Assembly (NCBI GenBank): GCA_011372825.1
Contig: DSAK01000155.1
Coordinates: 1-5,409, forward strand
Reading direction: 5' to 3'
Origin: Campylobacterota bacterium
GTDB lineage: Bacteria; Campylobacterota; Campylobacteria; Campylobacterales; Sulfurovaceae
Length of the DNA stretch: 5,409 nucleotides
Below the pieces are notes generated by a model, which made no database searches, had not been told where the DNA came from, and saw nothing but the letters and a program-made list of their open reading frames with translations. Position 1 is the stretch's first letter. Each line of letters starts with the position of its first letter. The position numbers and the translations under genes are program-made. Of this stretch, positions 1 through 5,409 are shown piece after piece.

Positions 1-86
1 AGATGGTACAGAATTGATGAGTTTTGAGTGTGAGGCTGGAAATATCTCCAGCCTCACACTCAAAACTCATCAATTCTGTACCATCT
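1..86. repeat. 40-bp perfect inverted repeat (fold-back) at the window edge
   Basis: Bases 1-40 are the exact reverse complement of bases 47-86, with only six bases (aatatc, 41-46) between the arms. The central ATAT (42-45) is itself self-complementary, so within all 86 bases only the pair 41/46 fails. The right arm (47-86) is ordinary isocitrate dehydrogenase coding sequence in the correct frame. The left arm, read in the same frame, gives residues that do not fit the family. The left arm is therefore the extra copy. Such a tight hairpin starting at the very first base is what polymerase snap-back or chimeric amplification produces at a fragment end. A natural inverted duplication cannot be excluded from this window alone, because the repeat may continue beyond base 1. 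Confidence 0.95.
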
Positions 87-1360
87 TCAGCTGTAACTGT
101 AACAGTACCAGCTTCTTCAAGCACGAATGTAGTTGGGTGAGAACCGTACTCTTCGGCTTTTTGAGCCATCAGGCCGATATTTTGCATTGTTCCCATGGTT
201 GCTACATCAAATTGTCCATTTTTCACACAATCAGCTACCATTTCAGCATGGAACATTGCGTAAGTAGAGTCAGGGATAACGGCAACAGTCTCTAATGCAG
301 CTCCTGTTTTATCCCATTGTTTTCCACCTTCTCTTACCACTACAGGCATAGAAGCATCGATAATGATGTCATTTGGAGCATTGAAATTAGTAGTCCCTTT
401 GTCAGAATCAACCATTGCTATTTTCGGAGCATCAGCATCAACTACCGCTTGGAAAGCTGCTTTTATTTCAGCTTCTTTTGGGTGGCCTTTAATCTTTTTC
501 TCTAAATCACTCATACCCAGATTTGGATTTACGCCAACTTCTTTAAATACATCTGCATATTTAGCAAATACATCTGCAAAGAAGATTTCAAAAGCATGCC
601 CAAACATAACCGGATCAGATATCTTCATCATTGTTGCTTTTAAGTGAAGTGACCAGATAAGTCCTTTTGATTTGGCATCTTCTATTGTTTGCTTGTAAAA
701 TGCTCTTAATGCTTTTACAGACATAAATGTGCCATCAAGCACTTCTCCAGCCAATGCTTGGATAGTTGTCAACTCTTTTCCATTTATTGCAATTGTTACT
801 TTTTGGTCTTTATCACAAGTGATTGATTTCTCATTTGCAAAAAAATCACCTTGTCCTGCCATATGTGCAACATAAGCTTTAGAGTTTTCAGAAAATGGCT
901 TAAGTTTGTGTGGGTTTTTCTTCGCAAAGTTTTTTACTGCAACTGCCGCTCTTCTATCAGAGTTTCCTTCTCTAAGTACTGGATTAACAGCACTTCCTAA
1001 ACAAGTAGCATACTTAGCTTGTATTGCTTTTTCTTCTTCTGTTTGAGGATTTTCAGGATAGTTTGGTATATCGTACCCTTGAGATTGAAGCTCTGCAATA
1101 CAATCTTTGAGCTGACCAACTGATGCTGAAATATTTGGAAGCTTGATGATGTTTGCCTCTGGTTTTTGACACAGTTCACCTAGCTTTGATAGCTCATCTT
1201 CTGCTAGACCCATAGCTGCCAAAACTCTCCCTGCAAGTGAAATATCACTTAAAACTACCTCTATGTTTGCTGCTTTTGTAAATGCATTTACGATAGGTAA
1301 AAGTGAATAAGTTGCCAATGCTGGAGCTTCATCTATCTTAGACCATACAATTTTTGACAT
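2..1360 (-). CDS. icd: Monomeric-type NADP-dependent isocitrate dehydrogenase, 3'-truncated
   Basis: This cytoplasmic enzyme interconverts isocitrate + NADP+ with 2-oxoglutarate + CO2 + NADPH. In autotrophic Campylobacterota it may run in the reductive TCA direction (inference). The protein begins MSKIVWSKIDEAPALATYSL, the classic start of the single-chain IDH-II family. Further hallmarks are ANIIKLPNISASV (68-80), GSAVNPVLREGNSDRR (122-137, the substrate-binding Ser/Asn/Arg cluster), HLKATMMK (239-246), DSDKGTTN (318-325), DASMP (335-339, probably holding a metal-ligand Asp) and GLMAQKAEEYGSH (396-408). Authentic sequence ends at about base 41 (residues EAGDI, 436-440). The remaining codons to base 2 are read from the inverted copy and are not real. 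Family members are about 740 residues, so roughly 300 C-terminal residues, including further metal and NADP ligands, are missing. The ATG at 1360 is preceded by AAGGA (1372-1368) at 7-base spacing. It lies 137 bases downstream of dnaE, with its own putative promoter. Identification is very secure. Confidence 0.96.
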   Translation of the reverse strand, partial: MSKIVWSKIDEAPALATYSLLPIVNAFTKAANIEVVLSDISLAGRVLAAMGLAEDELSKLGELCQKPEANIIKLPNISASVGQLKDCIAELQSQGYDIPNYPENPQTEEEKAIQAKYATCLGSAVNPVLREGNSDRRAAVAVKNFAKKNPHKLKPFSENSKAYVAHMAGQGDFFANEKSITCDKDQKVTIAINGKELTTIQALAGEVLDGTFMSVKALRAFYKQTIEDAKSKGLIWSLHLKATMMKISDPVMFGHAFEIFFADVFAKYADVFKEVGVNPNLGMSDLEKKIKGHPKEAEIKAAFQAVVDADAPKIAMVDSDKGTTNFNAPNDIIIDASMPVVVREGGKQWDKTGAALETVAVIPDSTYAMFHAEMVADCVKNGQFDVATMGTMQNIGLMAQKAEEYGSHPTTFVLEEAGTVTVTAEDGTELMSFECEAGDISSLTLKTHQFCTI

Positions 1361-1392
1361 ACTTTCGTCCTTTATGTTTGTTATATGTAGTG

Positions 1393-1407
1393 AAAGTGTA
1401 ACACTTT
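1393..1407. promoter_or_regulatory. 15-bp dyad AAAGTGT-A-ACACTTT in the icd leader
   Basis: Two perfect 7-base arms flank a single central base, 33 bases upstream of the icd start codon. If icd is transcribed from the extended -10 at 1453-1445, the dyad is centred near +38 in the leader, where a bound repressor could block elongation. The odd-length symmetry with a one-base centre fits a dimeric DNA-binding protein better than an RNA hairpin. On the plus strand a run of T follows, but no gene points that way, so a terminator role is unlikely. I do not recognise a regulator family from the sequence. Confidence 0.35.
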
Positions 1408-1444
1408 TTTTGGTTTTGTGTGTTTATTTGTTAAATTAGAGAAA

Positions 1445-1453
1445 GATATAGCA
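1445..1453 (-). promoter_or_regulatory. Putative extended -10 promoter element for icd
   Basis: The minus strand reads TGCTATATC (1453-1445), matching the TGnTATAAT extended -10 in which the TG can replace a -35 box, as is usual for the housekeeping sigma factor of Campylobacterota. Transcription would start near 1438, giving a leader of about 78 bases before the ATG at 1360. No good -35 hexamer is visible. A second candidate, TATAAC (1385-1380), lies closer to the gene but lacks the TG and would leave only about 12 bases of leader. This is a motif match only. Confidence 0.45.
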
Positions 1454-1473
1454 CAAATATGTTTCTTAATTAC

Positions 1474-1486
1474 ACACTATAAGTGT
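1474..1486. promoter_or_regulatory. 13-bp dyad ACACT-ATA-AGTGT between dnaE and icd
   Basis: Perfect 5-base arms around ATA begin 11 bases after the dnaE stop codon (1500-1498). Relative to the proposed icd start site the dyad is centred near -42, a position typical for an activator or repressor. As RNA it would form only a weak five-pair A/T-rich stem with no U-run after it, so I do not call it a dnaE terminator. A short palindrome of this kind can occur by chance in AT-rich intergenic DNA. Confidence 0.25.
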
Positions 1487-1497
1487 CTAATACTTCC

Positions 1498-4400
1498 CTA
1501 TACTGCTTTAGGCAAAGATATCTTGAGGTTGGATTGCTTAATTTGGGTATATATCTCCTCCCCGACCCGCAAGCCTGACTCTATAAGCACATCTATTTTG
1601 TCGCTTTTAATATGAAGCTCCAAAGGGTGTTCTCCTGGACAACCTACCACTAAAGATAAGAGTTTTTGCAATAGCTCTTTTTCAGACTCAATATCTAATA
1701 TAAGAGATATTGCCTTCGGCTTCTCCTTAACCTCCAGGGGCAACTCCTCTTTGATAAATTTTATTTTTTCTTTTTTTGCATCTTTGAGGCGGACAATCTT
1801 GAGTAGATTAAAACGGATATTATCGCTATCTTTTGTGATTTTCACCTTAAACCCTATTGGCTTACTCAAGTCAAACTCTTCTTGTAGCTCCTGAAGCTTA
1901 TCTTCAAAAAGCATCAATTCTATAGTCCCATGTAAATCCATGAGTGTGATGATTCCAAATTTATTCCCTTTTTTTGAAATCTTCTCCTTGATCTCTTCTA
2001 CTTTTCCAACAAACAATGCATGTGAGCCATCGGCAATTGTTTCGATATCTGAACTTAGGGTATAGTCTATATCATCAAGCAGCTCTTTGTAAGTATCGAG
2101 CGGATGACCTGAGACATAAAAGCCTAAAGACTCTTTTTCCATTTGTAAAATATGCATCATTTCATACTCATCAAAATGTGATATCTCAAGGGTTGCAATC
2201 ACCATATCTTGGTTTTCTCCAAAGAGCGAACCTGCTGCCATCTTTTTCATTTGTGCCACTTTTGCTGCTGATTCTAAAATCTCTTCAATTTGCACTAACA
2301 TCGCATGTCGCGAATATCCAAGCTCATCTAATGCTCCTGCTTTTATAAGTGACTCTATGACTTTTTTGTTTACTTTTGAGGTATCAATTTTAGATACAAA
2401 ATCTTCGAGTGAGGCAAATTTCTCACCCCCTCTAGCAGTAAGTATTGATTTTACTGCTATATCTCCTACCCCTTTGATAGCACCTAATCCAAACAAGATT
2501 ACATCTTTGTCTTCATTTTTATCAGCGACAAAAACCAAATCTGAACGGTTGATACTAGGAGGTAAAAGTTCGATTTCCATCTTTTTGAGTGCATCTACAT
2601 ATTTGACTATCTTGTCTGTGTTGTCTTTTTCAAGCGTTAAAAGTGCTGCCATAAACTCCGCTGGATAAAAACATTTTAGAAATGCTGTATAAAAAGTGAT
2701 GATAGCATATGCTGCTGAGTGGGATTTGTTGAAGCCGTATCCTGCAAATTTGACAATTAGCTCAAATAATTCTATTGCTTTTGCTTCATCAAAACCTTTA
2801 CTAACTGCCCCTGCAGCAAAATCCTCTTTTAGTTTATCCATTTCTGATTTGATTTTTTTCCCCATTGCACGGCGGACAAGATCGGCTCCTCCTAGGCTAA
2901 AGCCACCAATGGTTTGGACTATCTGCATAACCTGCTCTTGATAGACGATTACTCCATAAGTTGGTCTCAAGATAGGCTCAAGCTCTGGAAACATATAAGT
3001 TATCTCTTTTCGACCATGCTTCCTCTCTACAAAGTCATCTAGCATTCCTGACTCCATAGGTCCAGGGCGATAGAGTGCCAACATCGCTATAATATCCTCA
3101 AATTGAGATGGTTTGAGCTTTTTGGCTAAGTCCTGCATCCCTTCTGATTCGATTTGAAACAATCCAAGTGTTTGACCAGTGCTGATATAATCGTACACTT
3201 TTTTATTGTTGATATCCTCAACAGCAAAATCGATTCGCTTGCCGTATCTTTTCTCTACTAGCTTATTTGCCTCTTCAATTACCGTAAGAGTTTTTAGCCC
3301 CAAGAAGTCAAACTTGATCAAATCGACTGCTTCTAAATATTTACCACTATATTGAGTAGCAACTGTATCGATTCCTGTTGGCTTAAAAAGGGGGGTTTTC
3401 TCCCATAATGGCTCATTGGAGATCACCACTCCTGCAGCATGAGTTCCTGCATTGCGATTGAGACCTTCTAGCGCCTTGGCAAACTCCCACACTCTAGCTG
3501 CCTGTTCGTCGCTTGCTATTAGCTCTTGGATTTTTGGCTCTTTTTTAAATGAATTCTCCAAATCGATCCCCAACTCATCTGGTATAAGCTTGGCAAATGA
3601 ATCAGCTTTTGCATACGGCATATCAAGTACCCTAGCAACATCCCTGATGACCCCTTTTGCTAGAAGCTTACCAAAAGTAATGACTTGAGCCACATTGGCT
3701 CTGCCATATTTTTCCACAACATAGTCTAAAATCTCTTGGCGTCTAGCTTGGCAAAAGTCCATATCAATATCGGGCATCGATACCCTCTCTGGATTCAAAA
3801 ATCTCTCAAAAAGCAAATCATAAGGCAAGGGATCAATATCGGTAATTTTGAGTGAATATGCTACAAGCGAACCTGCCGCACTCCCTCTTCCAGGGCCAAC
3901 TGGTATCCCCATCTCTTTTGCTGCTCTGACAAAATCCCAAACTATCAACATATATCCTGGAAATTTCATATTATTTATGATGTCTATCTCTACTTCGAGT
4001 CTTTGTTTGTATTTGTCATGTTTTTCTGATGGGATATATCGCAACCTATCTTCGAGCCCTTTGCGGGCTTGGTAAGCAAAAAGAACTTTATCATTTTCGA
4101 GCGAATACTCTTTTGTAGGCTCTGGAAGCTCAAGTGAAACTTCTCTTGCGCACTCTATAGAGAACTTAAAATTTGGTGGTGTTGGATTGTCTAGCTTTAT
4201 CTCTAGATTGCACTTGTCAACAATCTCTTGTGTATTTGAAATAGCTTCTGGTATATCAAAAAACAAAGCCTCCATTTGCTCTGGAGATTTGACATAAAAC
4301 TCATGGACCGAATGTTTTAATCTATTTGGGTCATCATATAGTTTATTCATCGCGATACACATAAAAGCCTCATGTGCATTTGCATCTTCTTGTTTGTTGT

Positions 4401-5049
4401 AGTGAGTATCGTTGGTAGCTATGATTTTTATCCCTGTCTCTTTTGAGAGTCTGATAATCTGCTCATCAATCCTATACTGATCGCCAATCCCATGTCTCAT
4501 AAGCTCGAGATAAAAATCTTCACCAAATATATCTCGATACTCTAGAGCTATTTTTTTTGCCCCTTCGTAACCTTTTGCTCCTAAATTTTTATTTCTCTCA
4601 TTTGTATTGAGATTCCAATTGACCTCCCCTTGCAAACAAGCAGTCGAACAAATCAAACCCTCTGAATGCTCTCTAAGAAGCTTTTTATTTATCCTTGGAT
4701 AATAATAAAACCCTTCTAAATAAGCTTTTGAGCTTAGATACATGAGGTTTTTATATCCAATTTCATTTTTCGCATAAAGACACAGATGAAACCTCTGTCT
4801 AGTACTTTTGTCCATTAGATCATCACTATTGTGCAAATAGCACTCCATTCCGATGATTGGCTTGATTCCTTCTGCTTTCATGGTGGTATAAAAATCAATA
4901 GCACCAAATAAATTTCCATGGTCTGTCATCGCGACAGATGTCATCCCTAAAGCTTTGATAGTTTTTGCAAGTGCTTTTATCTTGTTTGCACCATCAAGCA
5001 AAGAGTATTCGGTATGGAGGTGTAGATGGGTAAAATTGGGTTTAGACAT
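1498..5049 (-). CDS. dnaE: DNA polymerase III subunit alpha (DnaE), complete
   Basis: This is the replicative C-family polymerase, the catalytic core of the Pol III holoenzyme at the fork. At 1183 residues it is close to the usual length (E. coli about 1160). Domains in order: N-terminal PHP domain (about 5-280; THLHLHTEYSLLDG at 7-20, TDHGN at 42-46, ATNDTH at 211-216); palm/fingers with GPGRGSAAGSLVAY (385-398), PDIDMDF (426-432, catalytic Asp pair), RNAGTHAAGVV (532-542), KFDFLGLKTL (579-588, third catalytic Asp D581), ALYRPGPM (658-665) and FNKSHSAAYA (773-782); helix-hairpin-helix LFGLGAIKGVGDIAV (852-866); a clamp-binding-like AGSLF (939-943); OB fold (about 1012-1090); and a C-terminal domain presumed to contact tau. 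All nine PHP metal ligands appear present, unlike E. coli. Start: ATG at 5049 gives the canonical N-terminus, with a weak AAAGAG (5062-5057) seven bases upstream. There is no intein or frameshift. Confidence 0.98.
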   Translation of the reverse strand: MSKPNFTHLHLHTEYSLLDGANKIKALAKTIKALGMTSVAMTDHGNLFGAIDFYTTMKAEGIKPIIGMECYLHNSDDLMDKSTRQRFHLCLYAKNEIGYKNLMYLSSKAYLEGFYYYPRINKKLLREHSEGLICSTACLQGEVNWNLNTNERNKNLGAKGYEGAKKIALEYRDIFGEDFYLELMRHGIGDQYRIDEQIIRLSKETGIKIIATNDTHYNKQEDANAHEAFMCIAMNKLYDDPNRLKHSVHEFYVKSPEQMEALFFDIPEAISNTQEIVDKCNLEIKLDNPTPPNFKFSIECAREVSLELPEPTKEYSLENDKVLFAYQARKGLEDRLRYIPSEKHDKYKQRLEVEIDIINNMKFPGYMLIVWDFVRAAKEMGIPVGPGRGSAAGSLVAYSLKITDIDPLPYDLLFERFLNPERVSMPDIDMDFCQARRQEILDYVVEKYGRANVAQVITFGKLLAKGVIRDVARVLDMPYAKADSFAKLIPDELGIDLENSFKKEPKIQELIASDEQAARVWEFAKALEGLNRNAGTHAAGVVISNEPLWEKTPLFKPTGIDTVATQYSGKYLEAVDLIKFDFLGLKTLTVIEEANKLVEKRYGKRIDFAVEDINNKKVYDYISTGQTLGLFQIESEGMQDLAKKLKPSQFEDIIAMLALYRPGPMESGMLDDFVERKHGRKEITYMFPELEPILRPTYGVIVYQEQVMQIVQTIGGFSLGGADLVRRAMGKKIKSEMDKLKEDFAAGAVSKGFDEAKAIELFELIVKFAGYGFNKSHSAAYAIITFYTAFLKCFYPAEFMAALLTLEKDNTDKIVKYVDALKKMEIELLPPSINRSDLVFVADKNEDKDVILFGLGAIKGVGDIAVKSILTARGGEKFASLEDFVSKIDTSKVNKKVIESLIKAGALDELGYSRHAMLVQIEEILESAAKVAQMKKMAAGSLFGENQDMVIATLEISHFDEYEMMHILQMEKESLGFYVSGHPLDTYKELLDDIDYTLSSDIETIADGSHALFVGKVEEIKEKISKKGNKFGIITLMDLHGTIELMLFEDKLQELQEEFDLSKPIGFKVKITKDSDNIRFNLLKIVRLKDAKKEKIKFIKEELPLEVKEKPKAISLILDIESEKELLQKLLSLVVGCPGEHPLELHIKSDKIDVLIESGLRVGEEIYTQIKQSNLKISLPKAV

Positions 5050-5071
5050 ACAAAAACTCTTTGATATTTAT

Positions 5072-5375
5072 TTAATATTTGTATGGACTATAGCAAAAAT
5101 GGTCTAAAGAGTTTCTAAAAAATTTGAAGTTATCTAGACAAGAACATTCCTCTTTTGATTTGCACTCCTTGAGCCATATATCATCTTCCCAAACACCACT
5201 TGCAACATTGAAACAACCGATATATTCACCAGCTTTTTAGCATAACGCCACCTATCTCATCTTTTCTACTATTGCGCAACTTCAAATGACTAAATCCATA
5301 TTTTCATGTTTTACAAACCTCACCTATGCTAGATGAGCCATCCTTGCAACCAAAAAATCGACACAATATATCCCC
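5072..5375 (-). pseudogene. Remnant of a Cys-rich coding sequence, frame-broken, unknown function
   Basis: The minus strand holds a stretch that reads like protein but has no intact gene. The 3' part (5236-5072) is 54 codons ending in TAA, with a protein-like composition (VASGVWEDDIWLKE; five Cys, including C-S-C). It is immediately preceded by a TAA and has no ATG, GTG or TTG that could start it. Omitting one A of the A5 run at 5238-5234 joins it to another open frame upstream (5303-5235; KYGFSHLKLRNSRKDEIGGV), so MLK runs straight into AGEYIGC. That frame is in turn separated by one TGA (5306-5304) from 23 further codons (5375-5307; includes CRFFGCKDG and IGEVCKT). I do not recognise the family. 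It could be a decaying gene or a real gene with sequencing errors near a fragment end. Its stop lies 22 bases before the dnaE start. From 5379 to 5409 I see nothing more. Confidence 0.45.
5087..5095 (-). promoter_or_regulatory. Putative extended -10 promoter element for dnaE
   Basis: The minus strand reads TTTTTGCTATAGT, containing TGCTATAGT (5095-5087), a strong match to the extended -10 TGnTATAAT preceded by a T-rich run as in Campylobacterota. The predicted start near 5080 leaves a leader of about 31 bases with the weak ribosome-binding site AAAGAG before the ATG at 5049. No -35 hexamer is obvious. The element overlaps the last codons of the broken upstream frame, so dnaE would not depend on transcription from it. 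The same TGCTATA core occurs ahead of icd. Confidence 0.55.
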
Positions 5376-5409
5376 TCAAAATTTGCTATGTTGGTTACTA
5401 TCTATACAC

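Noticed and set aside
1..86. Terminal inverted repeat of a mobile element, or an origin/terminator hairpin
   Set aside because: One arm is plain icd coding sequence in frame, no transposase or recombinase is nearby, and the tight 6-base loop at the window edge fits a snap-back artefact better.
14..295. Plus-strand open frame starting in the fold-back
   Set aside because: It is antisense to icd. Because the palindrome centre falls on a codon boundary, both strands encode nearly the same peptide there, which makes it look protein-like. Beyond the repeat it has no family features.
1470..1497. Intrinsic terminator after dnaE
   Set aside because: The only hairpin (1474-1486) has a five-pair A/T-rich stem and no U-run following it on the minus strand.
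5072..5236. 54-codon frame upstream of dnaE as an independent small gene
   Set aside because: It contains no ATG, GTG or TTG start in frame and begins directly after a stop codon.
5304..5306. In-frame TGA as a selenocysteine codon (CKT-TGA-KYG)
   Set aside because: The same reading also needs a frameshift at 5234-5238 and meets another TGA upstream at 5378-5376. I see no convincing hairpin after the codon. A broken gene explains all of this more simply.

Overview
The window is AT-rich. It carries two well-supported genes, both on the minus strand: dnaE, the replicative DNA polymerase III alpha subunit (complete), and a monomeric-type NADP-dependent isocitrate dehydrogenase (cut off by the left edge). 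The closeness of both proteins to their families, the extended -10 promoters of the TGnTATA type and the base composition suggest a member of the Campylobacterota (Sulfurimonas, Sulfurovum or Arcobacter-like). That placement is a judgement from memory of the families, not a search result.

Layout in transcription order (right to left). Bases 5409-5072 contain no intact gene. On the minus strand there are pieces of a Cys-rich reading frame broken by one frameshift and at least one in-frame stop; it ends 22 bases before dnaE and looks like the 3' part of a decayed or mis-sequenced gene. A good extended -10 element (5095-5087) lies in the last codons of this remnant and probably drives dnaE. dnaE fills 5049-1498 without interruption (1183 residues). 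A 137-base gap (1497-1361) follows, with no convincing terminator, a second extended -10 element and two short dyads. The isocitrate dehydrogenase gene then starts at 1360 and runs to the left edge.

The left edge is abnormal. Bases 1-40 are a perfect reverse complement of bases 47-86, and at that junction the dehydrogenase protein stops matching its family and reads into an inverted copy of its own coding sequence. This is best explained as a fold-back (snap-back) artefact at the end of an amplified or assembled fragment, so the gene is truncated by the data rather than by biology.

The two genes do unrelated jobs: chromosome replication, and the isocitrate/2-oxoglutarate step of the (oxidative or reductive) TCA cycle. 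Each appears to have its own promoter. I see no previously undescribed multi-gene system here. The points most worth checking are the fold-back end, the complete metal-binding PHP site in DnaE (predicted intrinsic proofreading), and the broken frame upstream of dnaE.
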